A program made the position numbers and the translations under genes. From an uncultured Porphyromonadaceae bacterium (GTDB lineage: Bacteria > Bacteroidota > Bacteroidia > Bacteroidales > Muribaculaceae), in NCBI GenBank assembly GCA_900555715.1, contig USMC01000008.1, positions 1 through 64,000 of the forward strand: a stretch of DNA of 64,000 nt, in the 5' to 3' direction. Positions within the stretch are counted from its first letter, which is position 1, and each line of letters opens with the position of its first letter. A model generated the notes under the pieces. That model worked only from the letters and a program-made list of their open reading frames with translations, was not told the DNA's origin and did not search any database. This document shows, in pieces, positions 19,575 to 27,289 of this stretch.

Positions 19575-20102
19575 ATGGGAAAATACCGCAAATCGACCGT
19601 AATGCCCGATGATCACGGGCAATTCCACTGGTTCCCTAAAATGCTCGCAACGTCCTTTGGCGCCGGTTTCCTTCCTGTAGCTCCCGGCACATGGGGTGCG
19701 CTTGTCGCCATAGTCCTGTGGCTGCCGCTCTATCTCTGGACATCGCCCGCTGTCACTCTTGCCGTGACCGCCGCTGCTGTCGTCATCTACGGCATCGCCG
19801 GCACGTGGGCAAGCAACGTTTCCGAACGCTATTGGGGAGAAGACCCTGTCGTTGCCTGTGCCGACGAGACGGTGGGGCAGTGGCTGGCGCTCCTCCCTGT
19901 CGTAGGGTGCGGAATATGCCCATGGTGGGAAATACTTCTCGCCTTCGCTCTCTTCCGTCTTTTCGACATTTTCAAGCCGCTGGGCATACGCGCGATGGAA
20001 CGCATTCCTGGTGGCGCCGGTATGATGGCGGACGATGTTCTCGCCGGCATATACTCCGCTGCCATTATTCTGCTCATCAATCTGAAGTTCTATTATGTCT
20101 GA
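19575..20102 (+). CDS. Phosphatidylglycerophosphatase A family protein (candidate phosphatidylinositol-phosphate phosphatase)
   Basis: A 175-residue membrane protein of the PgpA family, which removes a phosphate from a phosphatidyl-alcohol phosphate. It shows GAGFLPVAPGTWGALVA near residue 25, the acidic ADETVGQW near 95 and the C-terminal FDIFKPLGIRAMERIPGGAGMMADDVLAG signature, with three or four membrane spans. In the Bacteroides inositol-lipid locus a PgpA-family member dephosphorylates phosphatidylinositol phosphate. The neighbours here (PI-phosphate-synthase-like, PAP2, inositol-3-phosphate synthase) support the same role over phosphatidylglycerol synthesis. The start overlaps nothing upstream, and the 3' end overlaps the next gene by 8 bases. 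Confidence 0.85.
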   Translation: MGKYRKSTVMPDDHGQFHWFPKMLATSFGAGFLPVAPGTWGALVAIVLWLPLYLWTSPAVTLAVTAAAVVIYGIAGTWASNVSERYWGEDPVVACADETVGQWLALLPVVGCGICPWWEILLAFALFRLFDIFKPLGIRAMERIPGGAGMMADDVLAGIYSAAIILLINLKFYYV

Positions 20103-20646
20103 TCTTACCATGCAAGAGGCACAGAACGGAAAGATGAAGCGACTCGGCAAGAAGATGCTCAAGAGCGACACTCTTGTGTTTGTCTATCTGCGCTCCATAG
20201 TCACTTCCCAGGCGGCAGGCTGGACCGATATGGCGATAGGCTTCGTTCTCTTCGCCTGGGCTGGGTTCTCGCCATTATGGGCGACCGCCATCGGCGCTTT
20301 CTGCGGAGGTGTGCTCAACTGCGTCCTCAACTACAGCTTCACCTTCCATGCCGACGGATGCGACTGGCGCGCCGTGATGCTCAAATATGCGATGGTGTGG
20401 ATAGGCAGTATGCTCCTCAACTCCTTCGGCACCCAGGGGCTCTATCACCTGATGTGCTCATGGCAGTGGCTTGAACAGATAGGTTTCCGTCCGGACGGCT
20501 ACTATGCCGCTGCCCGTATATTCACGTCGCTTGTCGTCTCGCTGGGATGGAACTTTGTGCTCCAGCGATATTTCGTCTATCGTAAGCTCAGATTCGACGA
20601 CACTTTGGTGAAAGTGCTTGCAAAAATAGGCATAGGTAAAAATTAA
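20095..20646 (+). CDS. GtrA family membrane protein
   Basis: A 183-residue protein with four predicted membrane spans and the GtrA signature: loop 'GGVLNCVLNYSFTF' near residue 77 and the end 'SLGWNFVLQRYFVYRK'. GtrA proteins are thought to move or present undecaprenyl-linked sugars across the inner membrane. In this position it may flip or handle an inositol-lipid intermediate or a sugar added to it, which is inference. The first 20 residues are polar and cytoplasmic. The gene overlaps the PgpA-like gene by 8 bases, so the two are translationally coupled. Confidence 0.85.
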   Translation: MSDLTMQEAQNGKMKRLGKKMLKSDTLVFVYLRSIVTSQAAGWTDMAIGFVLFAWAGFSPLWATAIGAFCGGVLNCVLNYSFTFHADGCDWRAVMLKYAMVWIGSMLLNSFGTQGLYHLMCSWQWLEQIGFRPDGYYAAARIFTSLVVSLGWNFVLQRYFVYRKLRFDDTLVKVLAKIGIGKN

Positions 20647-20659
20647 ATCAATTGAAGAA

Positions 20660-21367
20660 ATGAACGTTAAAGAAAATGCAAAAGTAGCGAGGGGAAACCT
20701 TCAGCAGGGCATTTATGCGGTTATTAACCCATTTGTACGTCTTCTTATACGTATTGGCGTCACTCCCAACATGGTGACGACGATAGGCTTTCTCGGAAAC
20801 CTCGCCGCTGCCGTGGTCTTCGTCTATGCGGGTATGCTTGTCGCCGACTACCATGAGGCACCCGATTTCGGACTTGTCGCCCTCGCCGGCGCACTCATAA
20901 TAGGCTTTTCGCTCTTCGACATGCTCGACGGTCAGGTGGCGCGTCTCGGCGGAATGGCATCGACATTCGGCGCCATGTACGACTCTGTTCTCGACCGCTA
21001 TTGCGAACTGTTCACACTCGGGGGAATAGCATATTTCCTCATCTGCTGCGGCAACACTGTCGGTGCAGCTATCACGTTCCTCGCACTGGTGGGTTCCATT
21101 ATGGTGAGCTATGTGCGCGCACGCGCCGAGGGGCTTGACATTGAATGCAAGATAGGCTTCATGCAGCGTCCCGAACGCGTCGTCGTCACTGCTGTGGCGA
21201 CTATTGCCGCAGGTATCACGGGTATGAATCTTCCCGAATATTCCACTTTCGACCCTAATCTTATCCTCGTTGTGGCGATGGGTATAATAGCTGTCTTTGC
21301 CAATCTGACGGCGTTTGCCCGCATTTCGCACAGCCGCCGCGAGCTGCTTAAATCCGGTCGCAGATGA
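20660..21367 (+). CDS. CDP-alcohol phosphatidyltransferase (candidate phosphatidylinositol-phosphate synthase)
   Basis: A 235-residue integral membrane enzyme with about six spans. It carries the complete CDP-alcohol motif: two residues after the first Asp comes DG, then QVAR, eight residues, G, three residues, D, SVL, D. In text order this is DMLDGQVARLG followed by GAMYDSVLDR, near residues 90-115. Such enzymes transfer a phosphatidyl group from CDP-diacylglycerol to an alcohol. Next to inositol-3-phosphate synthase and a PgpA-family phosphatase, the expected acceptor is inositol phosphate. The gene overlaps the PAP2 gene downstream by 4 bases. Confidence 0.9.
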   Translation: MNVKENAKVARGNLQQGIYAVINPFVRLLIRIGVTPNMVTTIGFLGNLAAAVVFVYAGMLVADYHEAPDFGLVALAGALIIGFSLFDMLDGQVARLGGMASTFGAMYDSVLDRYCELFTLGGIAYFLICCGNTVGAAITFLALVGSIMVSYVRARAEGLDIECKIGFMQRPERVVVTAVATIAAGITGMNLPEYSTFDPNLILVVAMGIIAVFANLTAFARISHSRRELLKSGRR

Positions 21368-22308
21368 AAAGCGGCTTTCCTGAACTCAAGGAGGCTCTGT
21401 GGTGCGCCGGAGGTCTGCTGGTGTGGCTTGTGGTGACGAATCTTTTCATAGGTTTCCGTCCCGAGCACATCCTGATGGCGGTGCTCATTTTCTGTCTGTT
21501 TTTCTTCACCGCTCCCACACGCCGGCTGGCGATAGCGCTTGTGCCGTTCATGCTCTTCGGCATCAGCTACGACTGGATGAACATCGTGCCCAACTACACC
21601 GTCAACGCTGTCGACGTCGAAGGATTGTATAACACCGAAAAATCGCTATTCGGCATCGCTACCGCGTCCGGAGTTCTCACCCCGAACGAATTTTTTGGCG
21701 TGCACAATTGCGCCCTCATGGACTTTCTCGGCGGTGTGTTCTATCTGTGCTGGGTGCCGCTGCCGATAATATTCGGTCTGTGGCTGTATTTCACCCGCAA
21801 GACAGACGCATACATACACTTCGCCATTGTGTTCCTGTTCGTCAACCTGCTCGGCTTTGCCATTTACTATATCCACCCGGCGGCTCCGCCATGGTATGTG
21901 GCGATGCATGGCTTCGACGCGGTGCCCGGCACTCCCGGCGAGGTGGCCGGTCTCGGCGCCTTCGACGAAATGACAGGTCTCGGCATTTTCGATGCACTCT
22001 ACGCACGCAATGCGAACGTTTTCGCCGCCATGCCGTCGCTCCACTCGGCATATACTTTCCTGGCATTCCTCTATGCCGTGCGCTCTCATTCTCCGGTAAT
22101 CTGGAAGATTATACTCGGAATTGTCACAGCGGGCATCTGGTTCACGGCAGTCTACACGTCGCATCACTATGTTCTCGATGTGCTCGCCGGCATAGCCACG
22201 GCTCTTGCCGGAATGGCGATTTTCGAATGTCTTCTTATGAGAATCAAAGGGTTCGGTGCTTTTGTAAGCCGTTATGCTGCTTACGTCGCCATTCCCGCCA
22301 AACATTGA
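21364..22308 (+). CDS. PAP2/Aur1-like membrane transferase (candidate inositol phosphorylceramide synthase)
   Basis: A 314-residue membrane protein with about six spans. It carries the Aur1-type versions of the PAP2 motifs: MPSLHSAYTF near residue 223 and YTSHHYVLDVLAG near 265, whose two His and one Asp form the catalytic triad. The PSLH form, instead of the PSGH of simple phosphatases, is typical of inositolphosphotransferases. In Bacteroides the matching gene of the inositol-lipid locus moves phosphoinositol from phosphatidylinositol to ceramide. The role here is by family and context. It sits in the middle of the cluster and overlaps the gene before it. Confidence 0.85.
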   Translation: MKSGFPELKEALWCAGGLLVWLVVTNLFIGFRPEHILMAVLIFCLFFFTAPTRRLAIALVPFMLFGISYDWMNIVPNYTVNAVDVEGLYNTEKSLFGIATASGVLTPNEFFGVHNCALMDFLGGVFYLCWVPLPIIFGLWLYFTRKTDAYIHFAIVFLFVNLLGFAIYYIHPAAPPWYVAMHGFDAVPGTPGEVAGLGAFDEMTGLGIFDALYARNANVFAAMPSLHSAYTFLAFLYAVRSHSPVIWKIILGIVTAGIWFTAVYTSHHYVLDVLAGIATALAGMAIFECLLMRIKGFGAFVSRYAAYVAIPAKH

Positions 22309-22315
22309 AACTGAA

Positions 22316-23167
22316 ATGGAAAACATAAATGAAAATGACGTCCGTCCGGACGTTCTCAACTATGACGACATACGGCAGATGGTGCCGGCGCTCGACGGAC
22401 ACCCTAAGCTTGTCCGCTGGCTGCTGCATTTTCTGAAGGTCGATAAGGTCAACCAATGGCACGGAGCCGCCTGCGACACTCCCGGACCGGAGTTTGTCAG
22501 ACGTCTGCTTTTCGAGCAGCTCGACGTGAAGCTGCGCGTCGACGGCGAGGATGTGCTCGACAATCTTCCGCAAGGGGCGTTCATTACCGTAAGCAACCAT
22601 CCCTTCGGTGCGCTCGACGGCATAATCCTCATCTATCTCATTACCCGGCACCGCCCTGAGTTCCGCGTGATGGTGAATATGATTCTCAATCATATATCCG
22701 CCATGCGTCCCAACTTTATAGCCGTCGACCAGTCGGCGTCAGCCGACCCCGCCAAGCGCGCCGTGTCGGTTCAGGGCATACGCAAGGTGATGACGATGCT
22801 CAGGGCAGGAGAACCTGTAGGATTCTTTCCGGCAGGCGCAATGAGCAAGACTACCTGGCACGACGGTCTTCAGGACCGCCCGTGGCAGGATACTGTGCTT
22901 CAGATTATCTATAAGGCAAAAGTGCCGGTCATTCCCATCTATTTCCACGGTCGCAACAGCCACTGGTTCAACTTCCTCGGTCATGCCTGCTGGCAGGCGC
23001 GCTCCCTGTGTCTGCCTTCGGAGGTCAATAAGAAGCGCCATACTACAGTGCATGTGAGCGTCGGACAGCCTATAAGCGTCGAGGAGCAGGCTAAACACGC
23101 TGCAAGCCCGCAGGAGCTCGGAGCATTTCTGCGGAAGAAAACATATGATCTGAAGTTGATGAAGTGA
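22316..23167 (+). CDS. PlsC-type lysophospholipid/lipid O-acyltransferase
   Basis: A 283-residue acyltransferase with the N-H-x4-D motif in SNHPFGALDG near residue 92, and GFFPAGAMSK near residue 178 in the usual second-block position. There is no signal peptide and membrane association is expected. The start is set at ATG 22316, 7 bases after the PAP2 stop. A 14-residue longer form would overlap that gene. A paralogue with the same NHP-GALDG block lies at 56171-57001. The presence of an acyltransferase suggests that a cluster product is re-acylated, which I do not know from published loci. Confidence 0.85.
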   Translation: MENINENDVRPDVLNYDDIRQMVPALDGHPKLVRWLLHFLKVDKVNQWHGAACDTPGPEFVRRLLFEQLDVKLRVDGEDVLDNLPQGAFITVSNHPFGALDGIILIYLITRHRPEFRVMVNMILNHISAMRPNFIAVDQSASADPAKRAVSVQGIRKVMTMLRAGEPVGFFPAGAMSKTTWHDGLQDRPWQDTVLQIIYKAKVPVIPIYFHGRNSHWFNFLGHACWQARSLCLPSEVNKKRHTTVHVSVGQPISVEEQAKHAASPQELGAFLRKKTYDLKLMK

Positions 23168-23172
23168 CAGTG

Positions 23173-24111
23173 ATGAAAGAAAAAGAGAAGAATTCTTACC
23201 AGGCCTCGCTCAAGTCGCTTGACACTGAGGAAAATATCGACCTCTGGTTCTATCGGCCGGTAGGCTATGCCTGGGCATGTCTGGCACGACGGCTCGGAAT
23301 CACGCCGAACGTAATCACGATAGCCTCTATTTTTCTTGGTATCGGCGCCGGAATAGCCTTTTATTTCAACAACATCTGGATCAACGTTGTCGGAATGGTG
23401 CTTCTTGTATGGGCGAACTCTTTTGACAGTGCCGACGGGCAGCTTGCCCGTATGACGAAGCAGTATTCGCGTATAGGGCGCATACTCGACGGACTGAGCG
23501 GCGACATCTGGTTTTTTACCATCTATCTGTGCATCTGCCTGCGCGAGAACGCCACAGCTCCGTTTTTCGCAGAACATCCATGGCTAATATGGTTAATTGC
23601 GTCCGTCACCGGTATCTGTCATGCGCGTCAGGCGGCAATGGCAGACTACTACCGTCAGTTCCATCTCTATTTCCTAAAGGGCAAGGAGGGCAGCGAGCTC
23701 GACTCCTATAGCAGTCTCCGCGCAAGATACGACGCTATGAGCTGGAAAGAACAGTTTATGCCAAAACTTGTTCTGTATTTCTATATGACATATACGCACA
23801 ACCAGGAGGTGCTGACTCCGGCGATGCAGAAGCTTCGGGCTGTCATCGTTTCCACTTACGGCGATGCCATGCCTCCTCAGAGTTTCCGCGACGAATTCCG
23901 CAAAGGAAGTCTGCCGCTGATGAAATATACGAACATACTGTCGTTCAACTGGCGCTGTATCGCCCTGTTTGTCTCGCTTGCCTTAGGGCAGCCATGGCTC
24001 TACTTTATGTTCGAACTCGTTGTGTTGAATATTCTCCTTATATATATGGTGGTCCGGCACGAACGTCTGTGCCGCCGCATGACAGCATGGATTGAAAATG
24101 AAAAACATTAA
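23173..24111 (+). CDS. Second CDP-alcohol phosphatidyltransferase, altered motif
   Basis: A 312-residue membrane protein with the CDP-alcohol phosphatidyltransferase motif near residues 86-112: DSADGQLARM, eight residues, then GRILDGLSGD. The last Asp lies five residues after the third Asp instead of four, so the metal site may be arranged differently. It has an unusually long soluble stretch (about 165-245) between membrane spans. ATG 23173 is preferred, and a GTG three codons earlier would overlap the acyltransferase stop. Acceptor alcohol unknown. The gene overlaps the HAD gene downstream by 14 bases. Confidence 0.85.
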   Translation: MKEKEKNSYQASLKSLDTEENIDLWFYRPVGYAWACLARRLGITPNVITIASIFLGIGAGIAFYFNNIWINVVGMVLLVWANSFDSADGQLARMTKQYSRIGRILDGLSGDIWFFTIYLCICLRENATAPFFAEHPWLIWLIASVTGICHARQAAMADYYRQFHLYFLKGKEGSELDSYSSLRARYDAMSWKEQFMPKLVLYFYMTYTHNQEVLTPAMQKLRAVIVSTYGDAMPPQSFRDEFRKGSLPLMKYTNILSFNWRCIALFVSLALGQPWLYFMFELVVLNILLIYMVVRHERLCRRMTAWIENEKH

Positions 24112-24808
24112 GGGAATCATCTTCGACTACGGCGGCACCATCGACAACGGCGGCGACCACTGGGCGGTCACTATCCGCGAGGCTTACCGCACTCTTCCTA
24201 TCCCCGAGTTGCCGCTGGAACTTTTCTGCCAGGGATACGTCTTCGCCGAACGCGAGCTTGCCCGTGTGCGCCACATACTGCCTGAGCATAATTTCCGCGA
24301 CATGATGGAAATCAAGGCAAGGCTTGAACTTGAGGAGCTCGTGCGCGCCGGAGCTCCTGTCAGCGCATGCGATATACCCGCTTATGCTGCCGCCATAGCC
24401 GCATATACCGACCGCCGCGCCCATGCATGCGTGCAGGAAGCGATTCCGACACTCGACCGCCTTGCCGCGCGGTATCCCATGGCGCTTGTGAGCAACTTTT
24501 ATGGAAATATCGGCGCCGTCCTGCGCGAATATGGAATCGACTCTTATTTCCGCGACGTCATCGAGAGCGCTGTAGTAGGTGTCCGCAAGCCCGATCCTGC
24601 TATCTTTCGTCTTGGCACCGACGCTCTCGGGCTGAAGCCCGATGAGGTGCTCGTCGTCGGCGACAGCATAGGCAAAGACATCGTTCCGGCGCGGTCTATC
24701 GGCTGTGAAACCGCGTGGATAGAAGGAAAACCGTGGTTTTTCGACAAACCTGCCGACGCCACCGGAATTCATATCAAAAAGCTATCTGAACTCACAGACC
24801 TGCTTTAA
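24098..24808 (+). CDS. HAD-superfamily phosphatase
   Basis: A 236-residue haloacid-dehalogenase-type hydrolase with motif I as DYGGTIDNGG (nucleophile Asp near residue 10), motif II as LVSNFYG near 131, and motifs III/IV as KPDPAIF and VGDSIGKDI near residues 164 and 186. A phosphatase for a small soluble substrate is likely. In this cluster inositol-3-phosphate is an attractive one, but that is inference. ATG 24098 lies inside the end of the upstream phosphatidyltransferase gene. It is the last gene before the separately promoted inositol-phosphate synthase. Confidence 0.88.
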   Translation: MKNIKGIIFDYGGTIDNGGDHWAVTIREAYRTLPIPELPLELFCQGYVFAERELARVRHILPEHNFRDMMEIKARLELEELVRAGAPVSACDIPAYAAAIAAYTDRRAHACVQEAIPTLDRLAARYPMALVSNFYGNIGAVLREYGIDSYFRDVIESAVVGVRKPDPAIFRLGTDALGLKPDEVLVVGDSIGKDIVPARSIGCETAWIEGKPWFFDKPADATGIHIKKLSELTDLL

Positions 24809-24943
24809 CAGGTGTATACATTTAAATGTGTAACTCGCTGAAAAATTAACTTGCTGAAACATGATTGTCGAAATATTAGGTATGATTAACAAAACTTGAC
24901 CGAAATTATATTATTTGTATTTTCACAATCTAAAAACAATTGC

Positions 24944-24951
24944 TACTTTTG
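24944..24951 (+). promoter_or_regulatory. -7 box (TACTTTTG) of the inositol-3-phosphate synthase gene
   Basis: An exact TAnnTTTG match 107 bases before the start codon. A TTTG lies 26 bases upstream, which is long for a -33 element. The region before it (24809-24930) holds only a weak palindrome, ACATTTAAATGT at 24818. Confidence 0.5.
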
Positions 24952-24960
24952 AGGCGTGAA

Positions 24961-25004
24961 AGCGGCTTCTTGAGAGAATCCGCTCGGTTTTCCAGCGTAA
25001 AACC
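24961..25004 (+). promoter_or_regulatory. Structured 5' leader of the inositol-3-phosphate synthase gene
   Basis: Two adjacent hairpins lie just after the predicted transcription start. The first is AGCGG-TTCT/AGAA-CCGCT with one internal mismatch. The second is GGTTTT/AAAACC with a 7-base loop. There is no T-run, so it is not a standard terminator. It may be an RNA control element or a stabilising leader. Confidence 0.4.
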
Positions 25005-25057
25005 CTATACCGAAAAAAATTAAAACATATAAGTCAATCTTTTAAAGCTAATTTAAA

Positions 25058-26395
25058 ATGAGCGAAACAAAAGTAAAGCCGGCAACTGGTAAGCTCGGCG
25101 TAATGGTAGTCGGACTCGGTGCCGTATCCACCACATTTATGACCGGCGTCCTTATGACGCGCAAAGGGCTTGCAAAACCTGTCGGTTCAATGACCCAGTA
25201 CGACAAAATGCGTGTCGGACAGGGCGCTGACAAAAAGTATCTCCACTACAAAGACATCGTTCCTATCGCCGATCTCAACGATATCGTATTCGGCTCATGG
25301 GATGTATATCCTGCAAATGCATTCCAGTCGGCTATGCACGCCGAGGTGCTCAAGGAAAAAGACATCCTTCCCGTTAAGGACGAACTCGAAAAAATTGTGC
25401 CTCTCAAGGCTGCTTTCGATCATAACTATGCAAAACGCCTCGACGGTGAGAACATCAAGAAAGGCACACGCTGGGAACTCGTCGAGCAGCTCCGCGAAGA
25501 CATCCGCAAGTTCAAGGCAGACAACAACTGCGATCGTATCGTAGTCCTCTGGGCTGCATCGACCGAGGTTTATGTCCCCGTCGACGAAAAAGTACACTAC
25601 ACTCTCGCCGCTCTCGAAGCGGCAATGAAGGCTGATGACAAAGAGCATATCGCTCCCTCGATGTGCTATGCTTACGCAGCCCTCAGCGAAGGCGCTCCCT
25701 TCATCATGGGCGCCCCCAACACTACTGTCGACATCCCCGCTATGTGGGAACTCGCCGAGAAGACACACATGCCTATCGCCGGCAAGGACTTCAAGACAGG
25801 TCAGACACTCGTGAAATCAGGCTTCGCTCCCATCATCGGCACACGCTGCCTCGGTCTCAACGGCTGGTTCTCGACAAACATCCTTGGTAACCGCGACGGT
25901 CTCGTTCTCGACGAACCCGCTAACTTCCGCACAAAAGAGGTTTCCAAGCTCTCTACACTCGAGTCTATCCTCGTTCCCGAAGAGCAGCCCGACCTCTACG
26001 GCGTCAACTGCGGCGGCGAAGGCAACGACCACAACGGTTACTACCACAAAGTACGCATCAACTACTATCCCCCGCGTAACGACAACAAGGAAGGCTGGGA
26101 CAACATCGACATCTTCGGCTGGATGGGCTATCCCATGCAGATCAAGATCAACTTCCTCTGCCGCGACTCTATCCTCGCAGCTCCTCTCTGCCTCGACCTC
26201 GTTCTCCTGAGCGACCTCGCCGCACGTGCAGGACGCTACGGCATACAGCGCTTCCTCAGCTTCTTCCTCAAGAGCCCTATGCACGACTACACAAAGAACG
26301 AAGTGCCTGTCAACCACCTCTTCCAGCAGTACGTCATGCTTAAGAACGCTATCCGCGAAATGGGCGGATACGAAGCCGACGAACTCATCGACTAA
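25058..26395 (+). CDS. Inositol-3-phosphate synthase
   Basis: Converts glucose-6-phosphate to 1L-myo-inositol-1(3)-phosphate using NAD, the entry step of inositol-lipid synthesis. The 445-residue protein has the NAD-binding GLGAVSTTF near residue 18 and the long C-terminal half with GKDFKTGQTLVKSGF near 245 and LNGWFSTNILGNRDG near 275, plus the catalytic-domain segment IDIFGWMGYPMQIKINFLCRDSILAAPL. It has its own promoter, a structured leader and a strong terminator, and shows very uniform codon use (high-expression type). It lies at the end of the lipid cluster on the same strand. Confidence 0.95.
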   Translation: MSETKVKPATGKLGVMVVGLGAVSTTFMTGVLMTRKGLAKPVGSMTQYDKMRVGQGADKKYLHYKDIVPIADLNDIVFGSWDVYPANAFQSAMHAEVLKEKDILPVKDELEKIVPLKAAFDHNYAKRLDGENIKKGTRWELVEQLREDIRKFKADNNCDRIVVLWAASTEVYVPVDEKVHYTLAALEAAMKADDKEHIAPSMCYAYAALSEGAPFIMGAPNTTVDIPAMWELAEKTHMPIAGKDFKTGQTLVKSGFAPIIGTRCLGLNGWFSTNILGNRDGLVLDEPANFRTKEVSKLSTLESILVPEEQPDLYGVNCGGEGNDHNGYYHKVRINYYPPRNDNKEGWDNIDIFGWMGYPMQIKINFLCRDSILAAPLCLDLVLLSDLAARAGRYGIQRFLSFFLKSPMHDYTKNEVPVNHLFQQYVMLKNAIREMGGYEADELID

Positions 26396-26416
26396 TCGCA
26401 CCAAGCTCATAACCAT

Positions 26417-26452
26417 AAACAAAAGAAGCCGCTTCTGCGGCTTCTTTTGTTT
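26417..26452. terminator. Strong terminator after inositol-3-phosphate synthase
   Basis: A perfect 16-bp stem with a TTCT loop, from AAACAAAAGAAGCCGC to its complement, with T-rich sequence at the 3' side. Confidence 0.9.
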
Positions 26453-26501
26453 ATATCCGATTGTGAAAAATCTTTAAAATAGACTTGCGGAAGTAGCAAC
26501 T

Positions 26502-26533
26502 TTTGGCAGAGACAAAAATATTGCCTAAATTTG
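26502..26533 (+). promoter_or_regulatory. Promoter of tRNA-Glu
   Basis: TTTG, a 20-base spacer and TAAATTTG match the Bacteroidetes consensus. The box ends 18 bases before the tRNA. Confidence 0.75.
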
Positions 26534-26551
26534 CAGTCGCAAAACCCGGAC

Positions 26552-26623
26552 GGCCCATTCGTCTATCGGTTAGGACGCAAGATTTTCATTCTTGAAAGAG
26601 CGGTTCGATTCCGCTATGGGCTA
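26552..26623 (+). tRNA. tRNA-Glu (TTC)
   Basis: Complete cloverleaf: acceptor GGCCCAT/ATGGGCT (one G-T pair), anticodon arm CAAGA/TCTTG with loop TTTTCAT (anticodon TTC), T arm AGCGG/CCGCT with TTCGATT, discriminator A. CCA is not encoded. Confidence 0.96.
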
Positions 26624-26631
26624 CCTCAACC

Positions 26632-26663
26632 CGCTCCAGTCGTCCTGATTGGAGCGTTTTTTT
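26632..26663 (+). terminator. Terminator of tRNA-Glu
   Basis: A 10-bp stem (CGCTCCAGTC/GATTGGAGCG, one G-T pair) followed by seven T residues. The next gene starts 17 bases later and must use read-through or a weak promoter. Confidence 0.8.
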
Positions 26664-26679
26664 ACAAATACACCAGGCT

Positions 26680-27288
26680 ATGATACGTAATCTGCTTTTT
26701 GACCTCGGCGGTGTCATTGTCGACATCGAACGGCAGCGTTGTGTACGCGCCTTCGAGGAGCTTGGGCTCAAAGACGCCGATTCATACTTCGGAGAATACG
26801 CCCAGAGCGGTATTTTCTACGGCATAGAAAACGGCTCTGTCAGCATTGATGAATTTCATAAGGAAATGCGGAGTCATCTTCCAGAAGGAACTACCGACTA
26901 CCAGATTGACAGCGCTTTCTCGAAATTTATCATCGGCATTCCTCAGCATCGTCTCGAAACGCTCCGTAAACTTCGCTGCAAGGGATATGGCATATACCTG
27001 CTCAGTAATACGAATCCCGTGATGTGGCGGGGAGTGCTCGCCTCGGAATTCGCAAAGGAGGGTCTGCGTCGCGACGATTATTTCGACGGCATGGTGACGT
27101 CGTTCGATGCGCGCTCATGCAAGCCCGACGAAGCGATATTCCGCTATACGGTTGAAAACCTTGGCATTGACCCTGCTGAAACGCTCTTTTTCGACGATTC
27201 AGCTGCTAATGTCGAAGCCGCAAGAGCTGTCGGATTCAATGCTGTGCTGGTAGAGAAAGGCACTGAGTTCACCGACTACCTTCCCTGA
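26680..27288 (+). CDS. HAD family phosphatase
   Basis: A 202-residue HAD hydrolase of the sugar-phosphatase type. Motif I is FDLGGVIVDIE (nucleophile Asp near residue 7), motif II is LLSNTNP near 107, and motifs III/IV are SCKPDEAIF and LFFDDSAANVEAA near residues 147 and 169. The helical cap between residues 15 and 80 is of the short C1 kind. The next gene, ribF, starts one base after the stop codon. This raises the possibility that it removes phosphate from a riboflavin precursor, which is inference from the operon only. Confidence 0.88.
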   Translation: MIRNLLFDLGGVIVDIERQRCVRAFEELGLKDADSYFGEYAQSGIFYGIENGSVSIDEFHKEMRSHLPEGTTDYQIDSAFSKFIIGIPQHRLETLRKLRCKGYGIYLLSNTNPVMWRGVLASEFAKEGLRRDDYFDGMVTSFDARSCKPDEAIFRYTVENLGIDPAETLFFDDSAANVEAARAVGFNAVLVEKGTEFTDYLP

Positions 27289-27289
27289 T

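Noticed and set aside
24818..24829. Palindrome ACATTTAAATGT as an operator
   Set aside because: A short AT-only palindrome of this kind is expected by chance and lies over 100 bases before the -7 box.
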